Source: Chengkuizengella sediminis (lineage in GTDB: Bacteria; Bacillota; Bacilli; Paenibacillales; KCTC-33759). From it: a stretch of DNA of 64,000 nucleotides. Location: contig NZ_SIJC01000002.1 of assembly GCF_010078385.1 (NCBI RefSeq), positions 372,001 through 436,000 of the forward strand. The letters run 5' to 3'. Of this stretch, positions 26,618 to 36,055 are shown piece by piece. Under the pieces are notes generated by a model. It made no database searches. It had not been told where the DNA came from and saw only the letters and a list, made by a program, of their open reading frames with translations. How positions within the stretch are numbered: the stretch's first letter is position 1; every line of letters starts with the position of its first letter. Both the position numbers and the translations under genes were made by a program.

Positions 26618-29600
26618 ATGAAAAAAATAATGATCGCTATTACAATACTTATCTTTTCATATTTAATAATTTTTACAGTAATACATCTGTTTGGTCCCAA
26701 GCAACAAAACATTCTATCAGCTGAAAAAGGAGTGTTGGATCTATCTGAGTGGAATTTTACAAACGATGGTAAAATGCCGCTAAATGGGGAATGGGAGTTT
26801 TATCCTTATATGTTACTAGATGCTGGTGACTTTAAACCAATGGAGAAGCATGGGCTTACACCTAGGTATGTTCAGGTTCCTGCCATTTGGACAGCTTATG
26901 ATATCGATGGTCAGTCTATGAGTGCATATGGTGAAGCAACCTACAGGTTAAAAATTAAAATTGATGATGGGGAAGGAAAAGTTTTTGGACTTAAAACATC
27001 AGTTATACGTATGTCCAATCGGATTTTTGTTAACGGGGAAATCATCGGCAATAGTGGAGAACCCGGGGAAAAAGATGTATACACACCTGCAAATACCCCA
27101 TATGTTGTTTATCTTACTTTGCAGAATGGAATTAACGAAATCATTATACAGGTGGCAAACTATGATTTTTTAGCAGGCGGAGGAATCATTAACTCTATCT
27201 ATTTGGGAGACCAACATCATATCTCCCAATTAAGAGATAAATCGTTGATGCATGATTGGGTACAAAGTAGTGTGTTTATCATTATGGGTCTTTTTTTTGC
27301 TGGGCTGTACTCTCAGAGGAAGAAAGATTTATTATTACTATTTTTTTCCATTTATTGTTTGTGTGCAGGGTTATATACGGTTGTTATCGGTGAAAAAGTG
27401 TGGTATATGGTATTTCCTGAAACTCCGTATGGTTTATTTTTAAGGATTCAGACAATTTCAACTGTACTTGCCAACATTTCTTTATATTTATTTATTTTTA
27501 CAGCATTTAAAAATATAGTATCAAAGTGGATTGTAATGATGGCTGTTACAATAGGATCTTTAATTTTGATTTATTTTATTTTGTTTCCTCATTATATACC
27601 ATTATGGATGCTCATCTTAACCTCTGTTTATTTTGGAGTGGCATCAGTTTATTCTGCTTACGTCATGATTAAATGTGCTTTAGAGAAGATGGAAGGCAGT
27701 GTATATATGATCATTGGGACGATTGCTATGACCAATTATTATATTAAGTATAATATGTTGGAATATGGAATCATGCATGGAGACACATTGGTAACTTTAT
27801 TCCCAATAGAATCCTTTGTTTTTTTGATTATGTTTGCTTTATTGATGTCATTGCAGTTTTCAAATGCTTTTAAGAGAAACGAACAGTTATCTAAAGAATT
27901 ATTGGAAGTTGATAAAGTGAAGGATGAATTTTTAGCTAAAACTTCACATGAACTAAAAACACCGCTGCACGGGATTATCAATATTTCCTCATTTTTATTG
28001 GATGAAAAAGATGCGGGGATATCAATAAAACAAAAAGAAAATCTTTCATTGATTCATGATACATCCATGAAATTATCTAACTTAGTAAATGATCTTATTG
28101 ATGTAACAAGATTGAAAAATGGAGAATTTAGGTTGCATCTTACTAAGGTCGATTTAAAGGTATCCACACAAATTGTTTTTGATGTATTGACTTTTGAGAT
28201 TCAAGGGAAACAAATTCAATTAATGAATGAAATTGGTGAAGTGGCTTTAGTCATTGCAGATGAAAATCGAATCAGACAAATTTTATATAATTTAATTCAA
28301 AATGCAATCAAACATACGGAGATAGGTAAGATCATTGTCTCTTCTAAATTAATGGATGATAAAATCTATTTTTATGTTGAGGACACAGGGACAGGGATAC
28401 CAATAGAAAAACAAGAAGAAATCTTTGGTTACTTTGAACAACTAGATCAGATGTCACCTCAAGATGGATATCAAAGTATGGGATTAGGGTTGTATATTAG
28501 TCGACAGCTTATCGAAAAAATGAATGGTGAGATTTGGGTAGATTGGTCTGAGGTTGGAAAAGGAACAAGGTTCGGCTTTACCTTACCAAGAGCAGATCAA
28601 TCGGAACAAATAGCAGGAAGGGAATTAATCCCACAGGTCAATACAGTTGTTTCATCAAATCATGATTTTGATTTGGTGAAACAACATGAACATACGATAC
28701 TCATCGTAGATGATGAACCATCAAATATTCAAATTTTACTGAATTTATTGTCTAAATATGAGTACAATGTGATCACTGCTTTTTCCGCAAAAGGGGCATT
28801 AAGAAAGCTAGAAAAATATAAACAAATTGATCTTGCTATACTGGATGTGATGATGCCTGAGATGTCAGGTATTGAACTGTGTCAAAAAATTAGAGGAACC
28901 CATTCGTTACTTGAGTTACCCGTATTATTCGCAACAGTTAAGGATTTGCCAGAAGATATTGAATTGGGTTTTAAAGCAGGAGCAAATGACTACATTACAA
29001 AACCGTTTGACTCCAAAACCATTTTAGCTAGAATCCAGACGCTGTTATCTATGAAGTCATCAATGGAAGAAGCTTTTCATAACGAATTGGCTTTTTTACA
29101 AGCTCAAATCAAACCACACTTTTTACATAATGCGCTTAGTGTCATTGTTTCTTTCTGTTATACAAATATAGAGGAAGCCATACGTTTATTAAGCATGTTA
29201 AATCAATATTTACGCATTATTTATAATACCGATCACACAACGATGTATGTTCCACTTAAGAGAGAATTGCAGTTAGTACAAGCTTATGTAGAAATTGAGA
29301 AAGCAAGATTTAATTGGTTTGAGTTTAGTAATGATATTGATATTAACCTAGAAGATATTCATGTTCCATCCTTATGTATTCAACCGTTTATAGAAAATGC
29401 TATACGACATGGGCTTTTTCACAAAAAGGGTCAAGGGTTAGTCCAGCTAATTATTCGAAATCAGAAAGAGACTATTCGAGTGATCATAGAAGATAATGGT
29501 GTAGGTATACCTGATGAAGTAATACAGCAGTTTGAAAAAGACGAATTGGGAAATGGAGGAATAGGGATGTCTAACATTAAAAAAAGATTGGATGCTATGA

Positions 29601-29689
29601 ATGGATCCATTTATGTTGAATCAAAGATAGGCAAAGGAACAAAAATAACAATAGAGTTACCTAACAATAGAGGTCTAAATGAAAAATAG
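26618..29689 (+). CDS. hybrid sensor histidine kinase: 7TMR-DISM, HisKA, receiver and LytS-type kinase
   Basis: 1023 residues. After a signal anchor (about 5-24) comes a galactose-binding-like extracellular domain (about 40-200; PLNGEWEFYPYMLL, YRLKIKI, NEIIIQVANYDF). Seven membrane helices follow (about 215-420), the 7TMR-DISM arrangement. HisKA phospho-acceptor His444 is in KTSHELKTPLHG, with HATPase motifs NLIQNAIKHT and DTGTGI. A receiver domain has Asp743 (ILDVMMPEM) and KPF. A second kinase module of the His_kinase/LytS type has His834 (IKPHFLHNAL), ENAIRHG and GIGMSNIKKRL. Likely an orphan-ligand carbohydrate or wall sensor. AGTAGGAG precedes the ATG. The response regulator follows 29 bp later. 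Confidence 0.92.
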   Translation: MKKIMIAITILIFSYLIIFTVIHLFGPKQQNILSAEKGVLDLSEWNFTNDGKMPLNGEWEFYPYMLLDAGDFKPMEKHGLTPRYVQVPAIWTAYDIDGQSMSAYGEATYRLKIKIDDGEGKVFGLKTSVIRMSNRIFVNGEIIGNSGEPGEKDVYTPANTPYVVYLTLQNGINEIIIQVANYDFLAGGGIINSIYLGDQHHISQLRDKSLMHDWVQSSVFIIMGLFFAGLYSQRKKDLLLLFFSIYCLCAGLYTVVIGEKVWYMVFPETPYGLFLRIQTISTVLANISLYLFIFTAFKNIVSKWIVMMAVTIGSLILIYFILFPHYIPLWMLILTSVYFGVASVYSAYVMIKCALEKMEGSVYMIIGTIAMTNYYIKYNMLEYGIMHGDTLVTLFPIESFVFLIMFALLMSLQFSNAFKRNEQLSKELLEVDKVKDEFLAKTSHELKTPLHGIINISSFLLDEKDAGISIKQKENLSLIHDTSMKLSNLVNDLIDVTRLKNGEFRLHLTKVDLKVSTQIVFDVLTFEIQGKQIQLMNEIGEVALVIADENRIRQILYNLIQNAIKHTEIGKIIVSSKLMDDKIYFYVEDTGTGIPIEKQEEIFGYFEQLDQMSPQDGYQSMGLGLYISRQLIEKMNGEIWVDWSEVGKGTRFGFTLPRADQSEQIAGRELIPQVNTVVSSNHDFDLVKQHEHTILIVDDEPSNIQILLNLLSKYEYNVITAFSAKGALRKLEKYKQIDLAILDVMMPEMSGIELCQKIRGTHSLLELPVLFATVKDLPEDIELGFKAGANDYITKPFDSKTILARIQTLLSMKSSMEEAFHNELAFLQAQIKPHFLHNALSVIVSFCYTNIEEAIRLLSMLNQYLRIIYNTDHTTMYVPLKRELQLVQAYVEIEKARFNWFEFSNDIDINLEDIHVPSLCIQPFIENAIRHGLFHKKGQGLVQLIIRNQKETIRVIIEDNGVGIPDEVIQQFEKDELGNGGIGMSNIKKRLDAMNGSIYVESKIGKGTKITIELPNNRGLNEK

Positions 29690-29718
29690 TCATTTACTTT
29701 TAAAAGAGGAGAATAGTT

Positions 29719-30723
29719 ATGCTTAAGGTGATGATTGTTGAAGATGAACAACCGACACTAGATTTAATGAAGATTCTAATTGATGAGAATTCTGAATTAT
29801 TCGTTGTGGGTAGTTTTACAAATCCTATTGAAGCATTGGAGAAGTTCCCCGCAATTCAGCCAGATGTTGTTTTTCTTGATGTAGAGATGCCAGAAATGAC
29901 TGGAATACAATTGGCTGAGAAACTGATTCAAGTGAATGAGGATATACAAATTGTTTTTACAACAGCATATGAGCAGTATGCTCTTGAAGCTTTTAAAGTA
30001 AATGCTGTTGATTATTTAGTAAAGTTTGTAACTTCTGACGATATTGATCGGGTAGTAGTTAGATTAATTAAAAATGATAAACATATGAATAAATTAAATT
30101 CATTAGAAATATACAAAGAAATGCCAATTCATTGCTTTGGGACGTTTGAAGTAAGAGGAGTAAACGGATTAATTGTAAAATGGCCAACAAGAAAAACTGA
30201 AGAACTGTTCGCATATTTTTTAATAAACCCTAATCAAATCATCAGTAAATGGAGATTGATGGATTTATTGTGGTCTAAAAATTGCGCACAAAATCTCCAC
30301 ACTACAATTCATCGGTTAAAAAAAGCCTTAAGGGAAAATAACATTTTGTTAAATATTCAAAAGTTGAATGAAGGATATATGCTTGAAATGCAATCAGTCA
30401 CTTGTGACCTAGTAGAATTCAGACAATATTTCTCACATCATTCAAAGGTTTTGAAAGAAAATTTAGCTGAAAGTGAAAGAGTTTTTCGTTTGTACAAAGG
30501 TAATCTATTTGAGGAGAAGGATTATATGTGGAGTTTAGCTTTAGATAGGGACTTATCAGAAAAATATATCTTCTTAACAAATGAGTTGGCTACTTATTAT
30601 ATGATCAAAAATGACTTAAGCCGTGCGGAAGGTATTATAAAAACATGTTTATCTTTATACCCAGAACATGAGAAGATAAACCGATTACTTTTAAAGCTTT
30701 ATGCGTTGAATGATCATGAATAA
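29719..30723 (+). CDS. response regulator with SARP-type (AfsR/BTAD) output domain
   Basis: 334 residues. The receiver domain (1-120) has acidic residues MIVEDEQ, phospho-acceptor Asp in VVFLDVEMPEM, Thr in FTTAYEQYA and the Lys of YLVKF (Pro is replaced by Phe in the usual KP pair). The output begins IHCFGTFEVRGVNGLIVKW, an OmpR-like winged helix of the SARP type (TRKTEELFAYFLINPN, LMDLLWSKN, LHTTIHRLKKALREN). The last 110 residues form the bacterial transcriptional activation domain with TPR-like helices (VFRLYKGNLFEE, LSLYPEHEKINRLLLKLY). SARPs bind 11-bp-spaced direct repeats; such sites precede both neighbours. AAAAGAGGAG precedes the ATG. Confidence 0.9.
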   Translation: MLKVMIVEDEQPTLDLMKILIDENSELFVVGSFTNPIEALEKFPAIQPDVVFLDVEMPEMTGIQLAEKLIQVNEDIQIVFTTAYEQYALEAFKVNAVDYLVKFVTSDDIDRVVVRLIKNDKHMNKLNSLEIYKEMPIHCFGTFEVRGVNGLIVKWPTRKTEELFAYFLINPNQIISKWRLMDLLWSKNCAQNLHTTIHRLKKALRENNILLNIQKLNEGYMLEMQSVTCDLVEFRQYFSHHSKVLKENLAESERVFRLYKGNLFEEKDYMWSLALDRDLSEKYIFLTNELATYYMIKNDLSRAEGIIKTCLSLYPEHEKINRLLLKLYALNDHE

Positions 30724-30781
30724 AATACATTTTAGATGTCCTTGTTTTTTGTTTTATTTTTCTTTGTGATGATGTCACTTC

Positions 30782-30815
30782 TTGTCAGATTTTTGTAAGA
30801 ATGAATTGATATAAT
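30782..30815 (+). promoter_or_regulatory. promoter of the RCC1 surface gene with paired SARP-type direct repeats
   Basis: TTGTCAGA (30782-30789) and TTGTAAGA (30793-30800), period 11 bp, then nine bases and a perfect extended -10, TGATATAAT (30807-30815). Repeat sequence, spacing and distance to the -10 are the same as in the kinase promoter. Confidence 0.68.
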
Positions 30816-30916
30816 CCTGTTGTATTTTTGGTTATAACGAAATCTAAAAAGTATAATCTATATTTTTACTGAGTTATGACTAATAAATTGGAATTAATAC
30901 AATAAGGAGCGTACAT

Positions 30917-32134
30917 ATGAAAAAAATAGTTCATTTATTTCTATCTTTTATTTTAGTAGTTACCTCGATGACATCAGTTGCAGTGAATTCTAGTTTTGCG
31001 GAGGATTTGATATCAAAGCCAACTGATGTTTATGCTGGTCAGCATTTTAATATGTTGTTAGAGGGAGATAATACAGTGCGGGCATGGGGATGGAATAGAA
31101 ATGGTCAACTAGGAAATGGTACAACAATAGATCAATGGACAGCTGTACCAGTAATAGATCATGATAATAATGAGTTGAACAACATTAGTGCAATTTCTGG
31201 TGGATTAAGACATAGTTTTGCAATGGATGAGGATGGAGAGATATGGGCATGGGGTTATAATAATTATGGTCAACTAGGAGATGGTACAACAGAAGATCGG
31301 AAAAAAGCTGTATCTGTTGAACTAGTAGATGACGATCATAATATATTGAGTAATATCCAAGCTATTACTGGTGGATTTCAGCATAGTTTAGCTACAGATG
31401 GACATGGTGAGGTATGGGCATGGGGTTATAATAGTTATGGTCAATTAGGAGACGGTACAACAGAAAGTAAGTCCAATCCTGTTCCTGTATTAGTAGATAA
31501 TGAAGGTAATAAATTAAGTAATATTACAGCGATTGCTGCATCATCTGAATATAGTTTAGCGTTAGATGGTAACGGAGAGGTATGGACATGGGGAAGAAAT
31601 GATTATGGTCAATTAGGAGATGGTACAACAAAATCAAAGTCCAATCCTGTTTCTGTATTAGTAGATGATGAAGGTAATAAATTGAGCAATATCACAGCTA
31701 TTGTTGCTGGAGTTGAACATAATTTAGCGTTAGACGGCGAAGGAAAGGTATGGTCATGGGGAAGAAATAATAAAGGTCAGTTAGGAGTTGATCCATCTTT
31801 AGGACATAGCAAGGTGGCTTTAATGGTAGAAGAATTGAATAACATTCAGGCAATTGCTATTGGTCATGAGTACAGTTTAGCATTAGATGATAACGGAGAG
31901 GTATGGTCATGGGGAAGAAATGAAGATGGTCAATTGGGAGATGGTACACTAGAAGATAAGTTCACACCTGTACCCGTATTAGTAGATAATGAAGGTAATA
32001 AATTAAGTAATATCTCAGCCATTTCTGCTGGATATAACCATAGTTTAGCAATGGATGATGATGGAAAGATATGGGCTTGGGGAGGAAATTATTATGGCCA
32101 ACTAGGAGATTGTAAAAAGTCGGGGAATAGATGA
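30917..32134 (+). pseudogene. RCC1-repeat secreted protein, interrupted
   Basis: 405 residues with a signal peptide (KKIVHLFLSFILVVTSMTS, ending near SSFA) and seven RCC1/BNR-like blade motifs of the form W-G-x-N-x-x-GQLGDGT, at about 50-60-residue spacing, which would form a beta-propeller. The seventh copy breaks off at GQLGD and runs into CKKSGNR and a TGA. The same frame is open on the other side of that stop into cadherin-like modules, so the original product was probably longer and SLH-anchored. It could still be made as a free secreted propeller. AAGGAGCG precedes the ATG. It is probably controlled by the adjacent two-component system. Confidence 0.75.
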
Positions 32135-32632
32135 TTACTGGCTATTCAATCATATTTGGGGTCATGTAATAGTGATCTATTGGATTTAAGTGCAAGCGAT
32201 GGAAACTTAGAACTTTTAGAATTTAATCAGTACGAATTGAATTATGATGTCAAAGTTAACAGTGATGTTTCAAGTATTGAAGTTACAGCTACAGCAGATG
32301 ATGAAAATGCAACCATCACAATTGATGGCAAAGAAGGAACGAATAAATTGATTGACTTATTCATCGGAGATACAGTCATCAAAGTAGAAGTCACAGCGGA
32401 AGATGGAGAAACAAAGAAGACATATACAATAACGGTAGAAAGAGAAGTACCGCCGTTATCAGAAGATGCCAATTTAATAGACTTAACAGTAAGTGAGGGG
32501 GAATTAACCCCAGCATTTGCTGCTGACGATGATGAATACATAGTCGAAGTGGAAGATGATATCACAAGCATAGAAGTATCAGCCATAGCAGCGGATGATG
32601 AAAATGCAACCATCAAGATTGATCAAATCTGA
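32135..32632 (+). pseudogene. cadherin-like beta-sandwich modules, middle fragment
   Basis: In the same frame as the RCC1 part, after its stop, are two cadherin-like (Cadherin_4 / Ig-like) modules. One starts near DLLDLSASDGNLELLEFNQY and ends EDGETKKTYTITVEREV; the second starts ANLIDLTVSEGELTPAF and is cut after DDENATIKID, where the sequence switches to Kelch-like material in another frame. There is no credible ribosome binding site or start codon, so this is the middle of a broken gene. Confidence 0.65.
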
Positions 32633-34466
32633 TATGCTGACTGCACGTGATAATTTAGGAGTCACAGTCGCAAATGGAAAGATCTATGCAATAGGTGGAT
32701 ATGATGGTGATCATAAGTTATCAACAGTGGAAGAGTATGATTTGCACTTACTGCGTGACAATGCAAAATTGAGCAATTTAACTATAAGTGAGGGGGAAAT
32801 AACCCCAGAATTTGCTGCTGAGATAGATGAATACTCAGTAGAAGTGGTAAATGATATTACAAGCATAGAAGTTTCATCTACGGCAGAAGATGAACATGCA
32901 ACCATCACGATTGATGGTGAAGAAGGAACGAATAAATTGATGGACTTATTAGTCGGAGTTACAGTCATAGAAGTAGAGGTTACAGCGGAAGATGGAGAAA
33001 CCAAGAAGACATATACAATAACGGTAACGAGAGATGCTCCGCCAATATCAGATGAATCAACTCCAAAACCAAGATCAAATTCAGATTCAAATTCAAACTC
33101 AAAAGTAAAAGAGAAAGTTGTTAACGTGGAAATTGGAACAGTCGGTGATAGTGAGGTTATTTCAACAACACCGATAACACAGATATCAAATAAGGATGGT
33201 AGTATCATAGATGATGTGACTTTAATACCAGAACGAGTAGAGGATGTTGTAGATTCTTTAAATGGTTCAAACGATAAAACTGTACGTATTGTCATCCCAG
33301 ATGAAGAGGATAAAGTTACGGAAGTAAATGTAACTATTCCAGCGAGTTCTCTATCATTAATGGAGAATGCAGATGCCAATTTTGAAATTTATACAATAAA
33401 CACACGAATTATTGTATCGAATAGTTCCTTGGATAAATTTAATGAAGATCTATTTTTCCACCTCATTCCTATAAAACAAGAAGATGAAAAAAAAGAACTA
33501 GAAGATCGTATTAAGAAAGATGAGCAAGTACTTAATATTGCTAATGATGGAGAAATACAAGTTATAGGTAGACCTATAAACATTGAAACAAATATGCAAA
33601 GTCGTCCAGTGACGCTTATACTTCCGCTCAAGAATAAATTTCTGCAAGGAGTACGTCAAAACAATTTAGATAACTTTGTTGTATTTATAGAACATAGCGA
33701 TGGAAGCACTGAAATGATCAAAGGAAAGATTGTAACCTATCACGATAATGAACTTGGTTTACAATTTGATATAGATAACTTCAGTACATTTACAATGTTA
33801 TATATCGAGGATCTAACTGGTTCACATACACCATATATTTATGGATTTGAAGATGGAACATTCCGACCAGATGATTTTATCACTCGCGCTCAAATGGCTG
33901 CGATGCTTTCTAGAAATTTAAGTGAAACTTTTGATGAGGATAATTCATTACCATACCAAGATATAACACAGAATCATTGGGCATTTGAAGAAATTAATAT
34001 TTTAAAACAACAAGGAATCATGGAAGGTTATACCAATGGTCATTTCGGACCAGAAGATCACATCACCCGGGCACAAATGGCTAACATTATTGATCGATGG
34101 GTACAAAATCAATGTGAAAAAAATACACATGCTTATATGTTTTGTGAATCAATAGATGAGGAATTTGATTATACAGATGTGACTTCTGATTATTGGGCAT
34201 ACGATAGTATTTTACTCAACAAAACTTATGGAATTATGACTGGCTTTCATGACAATTCCTTCAAATCAGAAGAAAAACTCACACGTTCTGAAGCTGTTAG
34301 GATATTAAATCAATTAATTAAACGTGGACCTTTGTATGGTATTGATACATCAGGGTTTACGGATGTACATCCAGACCATTGGGCGTTTTATGAAATAATA
34401 GAATCAACTTTAGAGCATCAATGGGAATTGGATGAAGAAGGAAAGGAAATAAAAAAGGAAAGGTAA
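32595..34466 (+). pseudogene. Kelch fragment, cadherin-like module and SLH domains: 3' part of the mosaic surface gene
   Basis: Up to 623 codons. It opens with a partial Kelch motif (MLTARDNLGVTVANGKIYAI, then GGYDGDHKLSTVEEYD) without a signal peptide. A complete cadherin-like module follows (NAKLSNLTISEGEITPEF to ETKKTYTITVTRD), then a Ser/Asn-rich linker, a 200-residue strand-rich region, and three to four SLH motifs (GFEDGTFRPDDFITRAQMAA, HWAFEEINILKQQGIMEGY, DYWAYDSILLNKTYGIMTGF). The SLH part would anchor the protein to pyruvylated wall polymer. Lacking a secretion signal, it is probably inactive unless expressed by fusion or frame restoration. Confidence 0.68.
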
Positions 34467-34479
34467 AATCTTTCAGCTT

Positions 34480-34522
34480 AAAAGGCTTTCTATCAATAAT
34501 AGGTAGAAAGCCTTTATATTGA
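34480..34522 (+). terminator. bidirectional-looking intrinsic terminator
   Basis: AAAGGCTTTCTA and TAGAAAGCCTTT are perfect 12-bp arms around an 11-base loop, between the convergent SLH fragment and the phosphotransferase gene. Confidence 0.85.
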
Positions 34523-34630
34523 GTTTTAATTGTTTTCATTTGAAAAAAGTAGTCTTTCATTTAAAGGAACAGATCCTAAGTATAAAGTTTGGTGGTCAGA
34601 TCGGAAGGTGCATTCCAAGCAACATGATGA

Positions 34631-35551
34631 TCAACTCCTTATTATTCTTAAAAGACCTTCTATATCAATAATCATGCTTTCAATCCAATATTCAGATCCC
34701 TCTATAACAGTTCTTCCATAATCAAGAATCCATTTGATGGTATGTATGTACCAACAAATCCCTCCAAAATGTACAAACCAATTTAACTCTGTTAATGAAT
34801 AGGGTCTGTTACTTATTTCGTTATAATAAGCTTGAATTAAATGTTGTGGGTTGAATTGACGATACTTTGCTTCCTTTAATAAACCGTATACGTCTCCAAG
34901 ATGGTGGCTAATATATGCATTACTCCAATCAATCACTTTGATGTTTTCATCAGTAACGATTAGATTTTTAGGAAAATAATCATTATGAATTAGTGTCATT
35001 GGGAAATCATGATAACATTTTTTGATTTTTTCAGGAAATAGATGTGCTAGTTGACTAATTGTTTGCTTTTGATTTACAGAAAAAAATGTGTGCTCACTTA
35101 AATAAAATAGTTCTTCAATAAAAGTATCAAACGTAACGCAGTAACGTTCCAGTATTTCCTTAGACAATCGTTCGTTTTCAATATTCATAGTTGATTGATG
35201 ATGTAATTGGGCTAATTTTTTTGCAGCAACAATAAAGTATTTTTCAAGTGGTTTTTGTTCTAGTGTGTCTCTGCCTATATCTTGCATAATTGTAAAGGAA
35301 CCATGTTCAGACTTATGATTTTCGTAAATGAGGGGTCTTTCAATTTCAAGTGGCATTAATAGATCGTTGTATATGTCCATTTCTCTAGTCATGTTTCCAC
35401 CTGACCATTTGGCAATCTTTGTTTCCTTGGATTGAAGTGTAATTCGATTAACATTGGATAATGACCAATCTCTTAAAGGTTCCCACTTGATTACGTGATT
35501 TAATACGTCAAACTGTACATTTCTCCACATTTTTGGTATTTCATTTATCAA
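34631..35551 (-). CDS. aminoglycoside/choline-kinase-like phosphotransferase
   Basis: 306 residues of the APH kinase-like fold. The catalytic loop is LIHNDYFPKNLIV (HxDxxxxN, the Brenner motif) and the metal-binding DFG equivalent is VIDWSNAYISHHLGD. An N-terminal lobe with ITLQSKETKIAKWSGG and REMDIYNDLL supplies the nucleotide-binding Lys and Glu. The substrate is unknown; family members phosphorylate aminoglycosides, choline, hydroxyurea-like or sugar compounds, so resistance should not be assumed. The start is a TTG with AAGGAGAG upstream. It stands alone. Confidence 0.8.
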   Translation of the reverse strand: MINEIPKMWRNVQFDVLNHVIKWEPLRDWSLSNVNRITLQSKETKIAKWSGGNMTREMDIYNDLLMPLEIERPLIYENHKSEHGSFTIMQDIGRDTLEQKPLEKYFIVAAKKLAQLHHQSTMNIENERLSKEILERYCVTFDTFIEELFYLSEHTFFSVNQKQTISQLAHLFPEKIKKCYHDFPMTLIHNDYFPKNLIVTDENIKVIDWSNAYISHHLGDVYGLLKEAKYRQFNPQHLIQAYYNEISNRPYSLTELNWFVHFGGICWYIHTIKWILDYGRTVIEGSEYWIESMIIDIEGLLRIIRS

Positions 35552-35611
35552 TATAATAACTCTCCTTTATTTTATTATGTTCCGATTATAGGGGAAAATT
35601 GAATAAAATAG

Positions 35612-35640
35612 TAGACTTATATTTTGCAATTTGTTATAAT
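35612..35640 (+). promoter_or_regulatory. promoter divergent from the phosphotransferase gene
   Basis: TAGACT (35612-35617), 17-bp spacer, TATAAT (35635-35640). It reads into a terminator 40 bp further on, so its transcript would be about 65 nt unless read-through occurs. Confidence 0.5.
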
Positions 35641-35679
35641 GAAAATTGAATTTTCGATAAAATATTAAACTAACTTTCA

Positions 35680-35714
35680 AGTAGCCCAAAATTCATTTTG
35701 GCTGCTTTTTTTAA
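35680..35714 (+). terminator. intrinsic terminator shortly after a promoter
   Basis: AGTAGCCCAAAAT and ATTTTGGCTGCT arms (one bulge, one G-U) with a seven-base T run. It lies between a good promoter and a remnant gene with a strong ribosome binding site, so it could be the end of a small RNA or a relic attenuator. Confidence 0.7.
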
Positions 35715-35753
35715 TATGTAAAACTTCATTCTAGCTTCCTAGGAGAGGTAGTT

Positions 35754-35843
35754 ATGATTGAAAACGAAAAAATAATTTCTTTTTTACCAGATTTAAAAAG
35801 ATATTGTATATCAAGAAATTACTTGAGGAATAAAGGTGAATAA
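35754..35843 (+). pseudogene. N-terminal remnant of a sigma-70-family factor
   Basis: After AGGAGAGGTAG the frame reads MIENEKIISFLPDLKRYCIS, then RNYLRNKGE and a stop (29 codons). The ENEKIISFLPDLKRYC pattern is the start of region 2 in a group of Bacillales ECF sigma factors. The rest of the gene is gone and is replaced by VOC-family fragments. Confidence 0.45.
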
Positions 35844-35925
35844 GGATGATGAATGGTTTTACTTTGAATTCCAAGATCCTGATGGAAATGTAATAAATAT
35901 GAAAGAAAAAATAAATGAAAATTAA
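35842..35925 (+). pseudogene. C-terminal remnant of a VOC (glyoxalase-like) protein
   Basis: The frame gives KDDEWFYFEFQDPDGNVIN followed by MKEKINEN and a stop. F-x-D-P-D-G-N is the conserved C-terminal signature of the vicinal-oxygen-chelate fold. No start or N-terminal half is present. Confidence 0.6.
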
Positions 35926-35953
35926 GCGTATCTTTTTTCTACATATAAGGTAT

Positions 35954-36055
35954 ATGAATATCTTCTCATTTGAAGTTGTTTATGGAAGTGGTGATGGCAG
36001 GTTTTTTGATTTTGTAGACCCAAATGGAAATCAATTAGGGGCAGTTACTTTTTAA
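35954..36055 (+). pseudogene. second C-terminal VOC remnant
   Basis: MNIFSFEVVYGSGDGRFF followed by DFVDPNGNQLGAVTF and a stop. The D-P-N-G-N-x-x-G motif again marks the end of a VOC domain. The remaining bases to 36540 are AT-rich, with no gene or clear signal visible to me. Confidence 0.58.

Noticed and set aside
34530-34721. A 63-codon open frame on the plus strand between the SLH fragment and the phosphotransferase
   Set aside because: It overlaps the convergent phosphotransferase gene, follows a terminator without a promoter or ribosome binding site, and matches nothing recognisable.
34631-35551. Antibiotic resistance gene
   Set aside because: The kinase fold is clear, but the APH family has many housekeeping substrates; nothing in the sequence or context indicates resistance.
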